From: Pyrocephalus nanus
Lineage: Eukaryota; Chordata; Aves; Passeriformes; Tyrannidae
Assembly: GCA_038380795.1 (NCBI GenBank)
Contig: CM076269.1
Span: 6,448,001-6,512,000, forward strand
Direction: 5' to 3'
Length of the DNA stretch: 64,000 bases
Position numbers and translations under genes: made by a program
In this document: positions 27,747 to 40,100 of the stretch, one piece after another
Position numbering within the stretch: the stretch's first letter is position 1
Layout: each line of letters starts with the position of its first letter
The notes under the pieces: generated by a model
Databases searched by the model: none
Told to the model about the DNA's origin: nothing
The model's input: only the letters and a program-made list of their open reading frames with translations

Positions 27747-30126
27747 AGAGCTGCAGCCCGTTCCATTTGAGGTGCGTGTCGTGCCCAAAATGAATTTGAG
27801 AGACCACAAATTCACCTGGAAGATCGATTTCATGGCCTGAGAGTCAGAATATTAACTCTGCATTACTCAACTCTGAAACAGCCCCTCATTTTCCACTTGT
27901 GCAGTCCTTCCCTGCCAAAGCCATGCCGTCTTTCTCTGCTGGGGCTGGGAGAGCTGCATGTCACCCCCTCACAGCTCACCAGTGTCCAAGAGGCACTGGA
28001 AAGGCAATTAGGAGCGAGAAGATTAGGGAGCTGTGAAGGGTGTGTAATATGGTGAGGCCAGGGAGGCAAGAGGGCTTGCAGGGCTGGGCTCACCCACCAC
28101 CACATGTGGGACCATCGTGCCAGTCATGAGGTCCCCCAGCAGATGGGACCACACCTGATTTTTATTCCCAAAGAAAGTAACAAGTGGAAAGAAGGATTGC
28201 TTTCTACAGAAAAGAAAAAAAGCGATGCTAATTAAACACCGTGCCTGCCTCTCTGATTTGGCTCAGTGTGTTTTGTTGATCCAAAAGCTACAGAGGTGAC
28301 TGGGGGACAGATTTCATCTGTGGTGTCACCTTGATGATCAACATAAACAACAGGTGATGCTGGAGGAAATAAGCCAAGTAATTGTAACAAACTTGCACCA
28401 AAGATGCCAAACAGCCTGAATGTGCAGTCAGTTCTTCATCTTCCTCACAGTGAAAGGAGCAAGCCTCCTTTTGGGTGACACCAATCCCAGTGCCCTGTTC
28501 TGCTCACTGTCTCATCTTAATCCAGCTCTCCACACACCACCTGGTACATTTGACAAAGAGGAGCAACCAAAGCAAGCCCTGTGTGACCCATTCATCTAAC
28601 ACACCCAGTTACCCTTATTTTCAGTCCAGCTCAAACTTTCCCTTCCCTAGAGCAAAGGAAGAGGCAACCAGCTTGCACACAAAGACCCAAGCAGCAAAGC
28701 ACATCGAGAGCAGAATGAGTTGCAGACAGGGAGCTTTTGGAGAGGGGAGAGCCTTTGCTGCCTCCTTCTTCCCTCCAGCCCCTTCAACCCCTCCAAACAC
28801 ACTGCAAATCCAACACAGATTACACAGCAACTAGGGGATGGGCAAGAACAGTAGCACTTGCAAAGAGAGAGACGTACAGCAGGCAGAGAGCTGGGAGACA
28901 GAATCCCACCAGGAGCTAGTGCTCGGCATCTCTGTTTGCCCTGCAGCAGTTTCTGAAGCATGGAGGTGCTTGCAAACTGACTCCCACTGTCCCTGTGCCA
29001 CAGCTCAGCTCTTCCAGGGCTATGGGGAGGTGATTGGATCCCTGCACTGCCTTCCTCCAGCACTCCCCCTCCACAGCTCGTTGTCTCTTGATGCGCCCAG
29101 TGTGGGTTTCCAGCTCCTGACAGGGTTAATTGGCAGGCCCAGCGGGGGAAATAAAATGTTTCAGCTCTGTGGCTGCTTTTTCTGTCCTTGTTTGCTCACG
29201 AGGCTGTAGGAAAGTGCTGGCTCCTGAAGGGTTACAGAGCAAGCACAGCAGGTAGCCAGCTGCTCTAGATTTCTACCATTTCTTCCTGGCCCCTATTTGT
29301 GCCCCTTCATGCTGCTCAGGTGTATTCAGCAGACACACAACCCCTGCTCCTCAGACCCGGGGCTGTGGGGAGCAGAGGGGCACAGGTCAGGGCTGGGGGA
29401 TGACCAGGGCTGAGAAGGACAAGCTGTCAGGCACAGTCCTGGGCACTGAGGGCCATCCTGCACCCAGCAGCAGCGGTTTCTCTTGCCCTTATACTCTCCC
29501 TCTGAGGCTGAGCCTCAGCAAAGACACGAGCCCCCTCCCATCTTCTTCTCTGAAAGCACTCTCGTTCCTTTTCCATTTTCATCTAAGTTTCCAATGAAGA
29601 TTTATTACTCTGAGTGATTACGTTGTCAGCCAAATGAGCAGGGAATAGGAATATCCTTTCTTCTTGCATTCCAGCCACTAGTCTGTTTGGCTCTCAGCAA
29701 AAAGAGCAGATTTAGCATGATTTTAGTCCCTTTTTCTTCCAGGTATTATTTATTTTCAGGCTGACAGCATGTGGGAAAACCCATCAAGAACCACAACCCT
29801 GGGGCATGAAGCTGGGTTATTATTCACCTATTTAAAACCTTGAAGGAATGGGGTGGCCAGTTAAGTGTAAGTCATGTAAAACTCCAAGGCAAAGACTCCC
29901 TATCGGCACTGAAGACCAGTCAGATGTGGCATAAGAAGCAACTATGAACAGGCAAAGGGGGCTGTGGGTAAACAGAAATGTCACAGCAGAAGACATCAGT
30001 AGTTCGCATCCTGTACTCAGAAAACAGGAATTTTACACAGGATGGCAATCGTCAAGGAGATGAAGCATGCACAGATACGCAAAGAGATTTTACACAAGAC
30101 CTATGAGATCAAGATTTGCTTTTGAA

Positions 30127-30223
30127 GATTGGTGACTTTTTTTTGTTTATTTTTTTTCGGTGGGTTTTGTTTTTTGTTTGTTTGTGGTTTTTTTTCTTGG
30201 GAGGAGGTTGCTTTTGTTTTTTA
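30127..30223 (+). repeat. T/G-rich low-complexity tract
   Basis: About 95 bases made almost only of T and G on the plus strand (T8, GTTT units, GGGAGGAGG), so A/C-rich in the AGBL4 transcript. Confidence 0.9.
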
Positions 30224-30524
30224 TTTTCTATTCATTGTAATAAGAATATTCCCCTATCGTGTAAGAATGCAGCAGTAACGCTATGCTACACCTGAGTGAC
30301 AAGGACACAAGCCCAAAGGTAAATAAAAAGAGTACCCAACTAGTTTGATTTTGTTGCCCACCTGTGAGAAACACAAGTAACAAACAGATTGCACCAAAAA
30401 AAAACCCACCCCTCATGCTGGATTTCTGACATAACTGGTTAGATTATTAAAATGGTAATCAGTAAAAAGGGCAATTTCAATCAATCAACTTCATCTCCTA
30501 AGGAGAAGCCACAGGAGGGAGAGT

Positions 30525-30612
30525 GAAGGAGTCAGGAGATCTGGTTGTGCAGATTTAGGCAAATCACTTTGCTCTGTGTGTCTGTTCCATTTTCCTTTTA
30601 TCTCACTAGACT
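30525..30612 (+). mobile_element. MIR/CORE-SINE-like remnant
   Basis: GGAGTCAGGAGATCTGGTTG followed by TTTAGGCAAATCACTTTGCT and TCTGTTCCATTTTCCTTTTA follows the order of MIR-type SINEs (GGAGTCAGGAGACCTGGGTT, then CTTGGGCAAGTCACTT, then CAGTTTCC). Boundaries are approximate. Confidence 0.5.
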
Positions 30613-33600
30613 GTGTCCTAGCACTGTGTCATCGTCTAGACAACGCCATTTCTCCTGTCCTGCATTTTCATCCAAGAAAAAACTGGGAGAGGAAAGGACA
30701 GGCACTGAGTCTGCAAGCTCTTTACAGAGCCACGAACATCCCTAGTCACCAGTAAACGGCCAGGAAACCCTCTGTCAAAATGTTCCTTTTTTCTTTCCTT
30801 ATGTTGGTCCAACAGAGAACGACAACTTGCTATTCTGTGAGCCCAAACACAGCACCCTGCTCGGGGAAGCTGAAGGCTCAGCCCTGCTGATGCACTCAGC
30901 GTGTCAGCACAACACCACTTCTGCTCTCAGTTTGCTTTGACAAAATCCAGGAAATTGCACAGAAATGCGATGCTAAAAAAAAACTGTTATGATGGCAGAG
31001 CTGAAAGCCTGCTAATGGGGAAACGTGGGGAGGGAGATGGTGCGACCAACGCGAGGCCAGGCAGGGAGATGGTAGCGGAATTCGCAGCTGAGCGCAGGTA
31101 TCGGGACATGAAGAGCGACCCCTTAACCTCAGATGAAACATAAGGTCCCCAAAGGCCCTCAATCAAAACAAGACTGAAGCATCCTACCAAGGTCACTGCA
31201 AACAAAGCTCACAGGAAAAATACAGCTTTTTGAGAGACTGGTTACGGCAGCAAGGTCTGAGGTTTGCCCAGCTCCCCTCAGGCCCCTCACCAGGCTGCAG
31301 ATGGAGCTGGTGGGACGGGATTCCCAAACTGCCTGCACTGCAGAGCACACTTGGGAAATAAATGAATTGCACAGAAACAATGTCCCTTTGGGTTCTTCTC
31401 TTTCTCTCCATATTATCGTGTCACTGTGCATGTCACCTTGTAATACTGGGTTATTTATCATCGCTGAGTGCCTAGATTGGCCCCGCTAGAGAAAAATCAA
31501 AGAAAGCAGCAGGGGCTGAGGTTTGATGAGAAGGAAACAAATTCTTCCCTTCAAGAGCATGTGAACTTCTGTGCTACCCCATGCACACCCACACACACAT
31601 TCCCAGGCTGCTCCTCTTCCCCCGCCAGCAGCTCCTTTCAGCCTCACGCATCCCCGCTCTCTTCTCCCTTTTCTCTGCTCAGATTCAGTGCCTCGTTTCT
31701 ATGGATTTCTGTGTCAGCTCCCACAAGGATATTCGCTGGAATGGACACATTTACAGGATGACTAACGTTTTGAAAGCAGGTGGTGCTATTATAGTCATAC
31801 AAAAGCCACCTATTTTTGGTGCCTTGTGCTGTCATCCCGTTAGGCTACACTTTGCTTTGCCTTGTTATCGCAACAACTTCTCAGCACCGCTACTCTGGGC
31901 TGCTCCAGTTCCAGGTCTGTCTGCAGAGGCCTGATAGAGGGGCATCTTTGTTCACTGCAGTGGTGGTGTGGAGCTCCCCCCACACACAGAGAGGCCTGCG
32001 AGTTTCCCTCACTGTCATAATTCATTTCCTTCATGAATCCTGAAAACGTACTTTAGAAAAGAAAGAAAAAGCTATGGCATATATGCATATCTAATGTAGC
32101 ACGCACTCACACGTATAAATTTTCCTATGCAGAGCAGCAGCCTTTAAGTGAAATGTTAGAGGACAACTATGTTCTCTATACCCTTGTATCATATTTTGGA
32201 TAATTAGATTGAAATTCATAAGGTAAATTTTGAGCATTTTCTATGTTCTTCAATTATGTCTGTTCACATTAACTACTTGTATTGGCTGGAAACTCTTAGC
32301 TTGTCTCATCATTAGTTCTTGGCATGTGGTCTTACCTGCCCCTGCCCTCCTGGGTTTGGTGCAAGGGTGTTGTATCTATCCACAGCCACAGACCATCTCT
32401 GCCTAAATTCCGTCTAAGCACCTGGGACTGAGAAGGAATGCAAGATGAAACACAGGCACAGAGTTTAAATAAAATCACATTATTAGAAGTCACATTCCCT
32501 GAACTTCAGTCCCAAGATCTTATTAAACTAATTGTGAAGTGACCAGAGAAAAAACAATGTCAGCATATGACAGTTTAAAAGTGCATAGAACAGAGCAGGG
32601 ACCACTGCAGGAAGATCCTCAGGCAGACCAAAACCACCAGAATCTCTGATGTCCTTTTCACCTTGAAGGGAGAAGCTGGATTTTCACTTTCAGCTCGGCA
32701 CTTTGCAAAACCTGGCAATCCTGACTCCAGCTCCTTTTACTCCTCATAAAGGCAGTGGAGGGCAGTGCAAATTGTATATGTGCTTCCTAAAGTGGTTTAT
32801 GCCAATCCAGCTTCTGTGTGTTAGGGATTTGCATTCAGAGAGCCTACAATAAGTACAGAATTATTAATACAGTGTTGTACTTGATAGCTGAGACACTGCT
32901 TGTAACCAGGGCAAAAAACCACTACCCTTCTGCTGTAAAGGATCTAAATGGGAATCAGGCTCAGTCTCGTCTCATAGCAAAAATGTCCTGACCTGCTGTT
33001 CCCTACTTTGTAACACAAATTCAGCTATAATCAATTATGGCTTGAAATGCTCCTTAAACATAGGGGAAAATCCAAAGCACATGCAAAGGCCTGTGATGGT
33101 AACTGATGTGATAAAGCAGTGCAAGAAACTCCTTTTTCTTGGGGCTGATTTTAAACCCCTCTGCAGACAGATGCGGTTGCTGTGCTGTGTACTGCTAACC
33201 TTGAACTGACATTAGCAAGTGGATCCAAACTTTCCTTTTCCAGCCAGGATGGGAACTTCTCCTACAGCAGCTGCACATTTCCCCCTCCCCTCATTTCATC
33301 ACCAACCATTTCTTGGTAATCGATAGAGGTCAAATCTAGATCCCACTGGGATTTGTGGTGAAAACTATTGACATCAACAGGTCAAGAAAAGCCAAGAGAC
33401 GATTTATACAACAGAGAGCAGAGAACATGAAAAGGAAAAGGCCACCCCAATCTGTAAATCAAGATAGCTACAGATTTTCAACAGATAAAGGTAAGGCGGG
33501 GGGGAAAAGACTAAAGAGAATAAAAGTATATTTATTTAATGAGCTCAGATGCAAACACAATCCCCTCACAGCACTGTGCCACAGGAAAGCTTAGACCTGG

Positions 33601-33737
33601 ACAGGCTGGTAAAAAGGGATGCTCTGTATCGTCCAACCGCTATTGCTGCCAGGGCAATCCTGACAGAGAGGGAAAGCAAAGGGAGAGAAGACCTGCTTTG
33701 TTCCTGATTTCATCAACCATCAGAAAAACATCCAGTG

Positions 33738-33965
33738 CTCCTCGGTCGGCTGCAATGGAGGAACGGCGCTGTCGGTGCCAGAAGAGGGCACTTGAGCTAC
33801 AGCAAGAGCAGCCGCGCTGCCGCTGCCGGCCCGGGCGAGGAGGGGGGACCGCCCCGGGAGGACCAGCCTTGCCCTGCGGAACAGCTACGGGGAGGTGCCA
33901 AGAGGCATCAGGATGCCGGGCCTTCCTCTCTGCTCCCGAGAGCTGACACCGAGTGCTCACCCTCG
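33738..33965. promoter_or_regulatory. Small intronic CpG island with GC box and CTCF-like core
   Basis: I count 19 CpG dinucleotides in about 225 bases of strongly GC-rich sequence, close to the number expected without CpG depletion, while the surrounding intron is CpG-poor. CCGCCCC (33849-33855) is a GC box on the minus strand. CCAGAAGAGGGCAC (33778-33791) fits the CTCF core CCASNAGRKGGCRS. Several open frames cross it, as expected in GC-rich DNA, and none resembles a known protein. It might be an alternative or antisense promoter, or an insulator; the sequence alone cannot say. Confidence 0.5.
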
Positions 33966-34278
33966 CTTGTTTTGCTGCCTTGGGCTTGCCTGAGTCCCCC
34001 TGTCAGCAAAGAGCTGGAGCTGGTGCTCTTGGATCACACAGGTCCATAACCCAGGTTCCTTCAGCAATATCGATCATGTGCCAGCTGAAATTCTCTCTGT
34101 GCTGGAGCATTTTACAATTACTCCTCCATACAGACCCTCTGGTGTGCAGTAACATTTACACTCACTCCAGCCTTGCCCCCAGCAGAGGCATTGGTTGAGT
34201 CCCTTTCCTTTGCTCAGCTGGCTGTTCCCATCAAACTTGCCCAGACTTAATACCACTGAGAACTCCTGCTGGTTGAAG

Positions 34279-34304
34279 AAAAAAAAAAAAAAAAAAAAAA
34301 AAAA
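34279..34304 (+). repeat. A26 homopolymer
   Basis: The longest homopolymer in the window. There is no AATAAA within the 30 bases before it and no obvious target-site duplication, so it is not read as the tail of a retrocopy. Confidence 0.95.
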
Positions 34305-36667
34305 GGCTCAGAAATTTTAGGATGAATGTAAATGAAACACACAGACACGCCTACTGTCCAGCAAAGGATCCTAAACACAGAGGCTTCCTGCTTTTCCCAG
34401 CTGTATCATCTGGTTCAAATCCAAACTGGTCTCTGTACAAACCTTAGTCATTGAAGCACATAAATTGGTCCCACCCCTCCAGGCACAATGCAATCAGCCA
34501 TGCCTCATCTCCTTAGAAAAATCCTGACAACACAAATTTCATAGATTATGCAAAAACCTGAATTATAGGCGAGGAAGATCAGAAGAGATGAAGAAAAACA
34601 AACTGAATGATACGGCAGGTATGAGAATTTAGCTCTTGCTTTGGAAGCTTTCTTTCTTTTCTGTGGTGTTCCCTATGATGAATCTGAAGCCATTTTCTTG
34701 TTTGAGATAGGCGAGCTCAAAGCAATAGCTAATGTATCTGAACCAGTCCATAAACTCCCACTGCATCCATCTAGACCATCTAAGTGGCTGCCTCAGAGTG
34801 GTTATCCTTCTGTTTGCATCCCAAAAGTTTCCAGACACATAAATAAACCAAGCACGGATAAATTGGGTCTGAAGGTCTGTTTCTCAGATGGATCTGGCAG
34901 CTGCCTCAGTTTATTGGCAGTTCATTTATCATCTCAAGAAAAATATTGATGGTTCTAGAGACACAGGCCCTTTCTGTGTCCTGGCTGAAGGAAAGCTGTC
35001 CTTCTGGGCAGACTTTGGAAAGAAAGTCAATGCAACAAATTCTACTTGGCAGAAACGTGAGGGATGCAGTGCAAAGAGGAATCATTAAGTAAGGAAGAAG
35101 GAACACTAGGATGAAAACCCTGTTGGCCCAGAAATTGCCCAGTCTCAAATCTTCACAGTATCACAGCAAGAATATGAGATTGTCAGACTGCTAACAGGCA
35201 GTCTTGGGCATCCTCTCAGGTGGAGGTATCACTGCTACACAGGAAGAAACAAGGAGCCTGAAGCTGTATTCTGCCAACAGAACCAGCCACTTATCAGACT
35301 GTGAAGAAATCTGCAGAAACTCAGCAATGAAAAGGCTTGAAAACAGAAATAATGGGACTGAAGTACTGTAAAGTCTCTCCCCTCGGGCTTGCAGAATAAT
35401 GTAGTCCTGATTTCACCTAGGAGTGTTGGCAGTCCAGCTGCTCTCTCCTCTAGAAAGACATTAAGAAGACAATTGGATCCTCCCAGCCATTTCCATCCCC
35501 TGTTTTGATTAAACCAGCTTGAACAGCCTGCTTAAGGATTAATTGAAAGGAAGCTTGAGATCTTTCATATATTGATGTGCTGGGAAGAGATCTCACTTTG
35601 CACGTGTCCCCCAACACTGCTCTAGCCAAATGTGTACAGAAACCACCCCAGTCAGTGTAAACTTTTGCTACACATGACACTCCATTGCCCTGAAGATCCC
35701 TCTTTCCTATTTGAGAGGTCTTCAGTAGTTAACATCCACAGTGAATTTCTTGAGGGACTGGGCAACGGAGAAAAGAAGAATGGATTGTCACCTATCATTT
35801 GGTCTTTTGTGGTGTCAGATGACAGATGCTGGTTTAATAAAGATTGCTTAGTTTTAGAAAAAGAAATAACCAGCCTGACAGAATCATGAATGCAACCTGA
35901 CCATGGGAGCATGTTATCCAGAAGTTGGTTTGCTGGGAAGAGTGATGCACACCAATCCTAATGACAGAAAGCAAATTATTTGGGATATTGCAGTTTTCAG
36001 AACTGTAATTTTTCCAATAGGCATTGGTTCTTTTCCTGAACAGCAATTCAGTTAATTTAACAAGTTCTGAATCCCTCCTAAGTATTCGGAAGAGTACAGG
36101 AGAACAAGCACAGATTGTTAAGTGCATCAGGAACCAAACACACGTTGTTGACAGCGTGTACTCTGAAACAGAAAGCTTTATCTTTCATTTGATGCTCATA
36201 CCTGCAGCTCATGTGACCAGGGTGGGATTTATCCCGAATGCAAATAAAAATCACACAGCAAGTACCAATTCTGCCATCAGAGTCACTGGAGTTGATTCTC
36301 CATTGCTTGGCAACTCCTACAGTCGTGTGTAACTAGAGAGAAAATCAAGGTGACAAACCAACTCCAGCCATGATTACCTGATCTGGTAATATTTTTCTGC
36401 TTATGATGTACAGGGTAAGTACTCAGACAATAAATAACTATGTTGGCTATGAGACTTCAGATGTGATATAAAGGCAGCTGAGGGGGCCAATGCTGCTTCC
36501 AGTGTAACAGCTAGGAATCACAAAATAAAGCTTGCAGGTGGCAGGCTAAAAACAAACAAGATGTTATTAAGCTATGGAAACCCCTAGAACAGAATGTTGT
36601 GAATGCTAAAAATGTTCACAGGTTCGAGGGAGACAAATCCATTGAATGTTAGCTCAGATATAATCAA

Positions 36668-36967
36668 CATGTGGGGCTTGCTCTCTTCTCCCAATAACAA
36701 GCAATAGGACTAGAGAAAATGGCCTCAAATTGTGACAGGAGAGGTTCAGCCTGGTTATTAGAAAAAAATTCTCCACAGAAAGGGTTGTCAGGCACTGGAA
36801 CAATCTGCCCAGGGAAGCAGTGGAGTCACCATTCCTGGAGGCATTTAAAAGCCATGTAGATGTGGCACCTGCAGACATGTTTTAGTGGTGGACTTTGCAG
36901 TGCTGGGCTAATGGTTGGACTTGATGACTTCAGAGGTCTTTTCCAACCTAAGTGAGTTCATGATTTT
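36668..36967 (+). mobile_element. CR1 LINE 3' fragment
   Basis: The sequence follows the remembered avian CR1 3' end closely: TCTCTTCTCCCAATAACAAG, then AAAATGGCCTCAAATTGTGA, then GGTTCAGCCTGGTTATTAG, the pieces CTGCCCAGGGAAGCAGTGG and ATTCCTGGAGGCATTTAAAA, and finally GACTTCAGAGGTCTTTTCCA before ATGATT. It is 5'-truncated and inserted antisense to AGBL4, as is common for CR1. Subfamily cannot be assigned by eye. The minus-strand open frame over 36654-36878 is antisense of this element and not a gene. Confidence 0.93.
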
Positions 36968-39900
36968 AACATCTCTGGCTCTGAGATCCCCAAACCACTA
37001 ATTGCTGGAAACCAAATAATATGAAGGGAAAAGAGTTATATGCTTATTCTGTCATTAAATTCTGCACAGGCACCTTATCTTGGCCTCAGTCAGAGACAAG
37101 ACACTGCAGAGGACTGGTTTGGATCTGAACTGACTTGGCTGTTCTGTTCTTAAGAGATGAGACATGAGAGCATCAGACCCATCCTGCTCTTATCAAAACA
37201 CAAAGGTTTCTGAGCACTAGATCAAAGCTGCAGGTTATCTTTAGTTTCTGTCTGAGACATGTTCCGGCCTTGTTGATCTGAACCACGGACAAAGTTTCAC
37301 CTCTGGGTGACAAGCAACACAGCTGGCTTGGGGTGGGCATGTACTGGTCTTGGCTTAAATGGGTATTTTCTTCACATGTGAACTGCACCTGGCAGGTTTC
37401 TGGCTTATCTCAGCAATAGTTTGATGGGGAAGATGCAATCTGTTCTTCAGAATGCCGTGAGACATCCTTTCTTAAGGTTTGCAGAGATGTTGAGTAGAAA
37501 AGGAGATGTTGAATCTGCTTCCTGTGACTTTCATGCCTACTGTCCTCCCCTGGTTTCTAACAATAGAGATGCAGCTGTCCCTGCTGGAGAGATTAATTTT
37601 GGTCTCTCTGCTCATTCAGCCAGCTATTTTTCATGAAACTCATAGGAATGTAATAATGCTGAGACCTTTATCACTGTCAAATTCTGTTGCAACTGGTCAA
37701 GCAGCTGAGAAAGACACACAGACAGAAAGAAACTTGTTTCTTTGCCAAGTTTCCTAAAAAACACCTCTGATGCCCTTTCATAATGTTGGTATTTGGGACT
37801 AAAGAAGCAGTAGTTAGAAAATAACAACTTCTCCCACCCTAGAAGTCTCTTTAATCACCAATGAGTTCTACCGAGCCTTTAGGTAGCAAAATAAAAAAGA
37901 AGAAATAGTTTTGGTGAAAGACAGTAAGAAGTGAAGAAAAAAGCTGAAACTGGGTGTGTCTGATTAATCATACAACTCCTGCAAAAAGTCTGATAAGATG
38001 GCAAAAAGGCAGGGGGAGGGCTAAAAAACTAAAATTGCCAACAAGATGGTGAGGATACAGACAAGGCAGGCACAGGGGAGAAGACTGAGCCAGAAGTGAA
38101 GAGACACAGAGAAGGGCAAAAAGGAGACAAACATGGAGACACACAAACACCACCACTACAGGCCAGTAGAAAAGCAGAGACCTAGCCCAGAGACACTGCA
38201 ATTTTGCTGTTTATTGCTTTTTGAAAAAACGCCTCTTTCTGAATGCCTTTTTTTCCTCTTCATTCCCATTGACATTTGGGAAAGCTTCTAAGCACAGCAG
38301 TGGCTAAAGCCCTTTCCTAACCTAAGTCTTCAACCCACAGACATTAGTCTTTAGTTATAATAACCACTCCCCTCAGACATTTCCAACAAATTGTTAATAT
38401 CTTTTAAGCCCTGCTCTCCATTGCCTTTCAGATTAGCTTTGCCCTTTCCTTTGCACTTAAGTTTAGCAAGTGTTACTAATAGGAATTTAACATTTACCAA
38501 AGAATTATTCTAACTATGAATCTAATAGCATTTGTATGGTGTCCTGAGCACCCAAGAGCCTTGCAATCAGTTCTATATGCTTAGTTTTGTCTAAGTTGCT
38601 TCTAAGACGATGGAAAAATACCAGTTTATGGAAAAGCAGGTTTATAAGAGAGGCATTTAAACCCTTGAAAGCCAGTTCCAGGAAGGATAGCAGCAGTATC
38701 TGGAGGGAGCTTCCCCCCTTGCTTATATTACCTACAACTCTGCCATCACTTACGTAATCAACTCCCCTTCCAACCATTCAGCAAAAGCATCAGTTTTGCT
38801 CGGTCTAAGTTATTTTTTTCTGTGTACAGAAGGAATACTAACAGAAAAATGTAACAATTTTTAGTAAAATTGGCAATTTTTTTTTTATATATGCAACTAT
38901 CAAAACTGTTTTGAATTAGAGAGCTTTGTGCTTGCAGGCCAAGATTCATTGATAAGCTTGAATGAAAAGCACTGATGAGGATTTCAGTCAGTAAAAGCTC
39001 AGTTACAGTTTGGTACCAGGTAGCATGCAGTGTCTCAATCGAGACCCCAAAGGCTGCTTTGGATATAAGAACATTTTTAGGGCTGAGCTTCCTCATCTTG
39101 GCTGGCTTATGAGTATCAGTCTTGCTGCGTCACTGGATACAGCCCCACCTAGGCTAAAGAGCACATCCTCCACCAGCACTGAGTTGAAGACAGCTAGTGG
39201 GATGCAGGGATGATATCTGCACACTTGTCTCAAGATGCTTATGCTGTCCACAAGCTCCCTGTTCCCAAGTAAGGTTGTAAATATTGATGGCTCTCAAGTC
39301 AACGTGTCCAAATTCCCTAGTTCAGGCTCACAGTTACTGAAGTCTTCTTGCTCTTCAGAGAAGAAAAAATCCTGCATTTCTGTCTAAAACTGACTTGAGA
39401 GCATTTGTATAGGCCTGGATATGTACGCTGCTTACATTCTGGTCCCACAACCAACATCTGTTCTCTTCCATGTACCTTAGTATCCCCGGTAAAGAAACCT
39501 GTGTACACAAGAGGAAGAAAATTAATCTGCATCCTCATGGGGACCTCCTTTACAATGCTCAGGACAACACAACCCTGGAGCAAACCACGGTGCTCAGTCT
39601 GATTTGTGCCTTAAAATCTGATGGGACTCGTAGGCTTTCAGTACCCCTGATGCTTTGTTCCCCTCAAGATTAGATATCCAGCTTACAAGCTCACTTCTAC
39701 TTAAAACAGGCCTGTGGGTCTGACCTGCTCTCCCTTCCTCCCCACAGAAAGCCATGCAGGCAGCATGCAAAGCACACACAGAAATGAGCCAGTTCCTCGA
39801 GGCCACTCTTCCTGCAGCAGCTAAAATGCAAGACTATTTCCTCAATTACAGGCATGGTATTTGATACCTGGCTCCCAGCCAAAATGTAACTGGAATCATA

Positions 39901-40024
39901 TGGTTAAATCCCCAGGAAGCATTTTGAAGATGCTTTCCAAGACTGATATTCCACTTTAAGCAAAAAAAAAAAAAAAATAAAAAAATCTTTCCTTAAAAGA
40001 AAAAGCCACCTTTGTCATAACACT

Positions 40025-40100
40025 TTGCACTTTTATAGCATCTTTCATCTGCAGCTATCAAAGCACTTTGAGATACAGGCCCTAAGAAATCCATTACAAA
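40025..40100 (+). repeat. Possible ancient interspersed-repeat tail
   Basis: CTTTTATAGCATCTTTCATC then GCAGCTATCAAAGCACTTTG resembles a widespread vertebrate repeat motif (TATAGCGCCTTTCATCT then CAAAGCACTTTACAAA). I cannot name the family with confidence. Confidence 0.3.

Noticed and set aside
28129..28142. CCAGCAGATGGGAC, considered as a CTCF core
   Set aside because: It carries a mismatch at the invariant GGC and has no supporting context.
33361..33490. Plus-strand stretch with basic residues ending in AAAG/GTAAGG, like an exon with a good donor
   Set aside because: The only possible acceptor (CATCAACAG) lacks a pyrimidine tract. The product is not recognisable, and the CpG island lies on the wrong side to serve as its promoter.
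33539..34049. Overlapping open frames on both strands through the CpG island
   Set aside because: GC-rich sequence has few stop codons. The translated products are low-complexity A/G/P/R-rich and match nothing known.
34000..34304. A26 tract 300 bases after the CpG island, considered as the tail of a retrocopy
   Set aside because: No polyadenylation signal before the A run, no target-site duplication seen and no recognisable parent gene.
36654..36878. Minus-strand open frame of 74 codons
   Set aside because: It is the antisense of a CR1 LINE 3' end.
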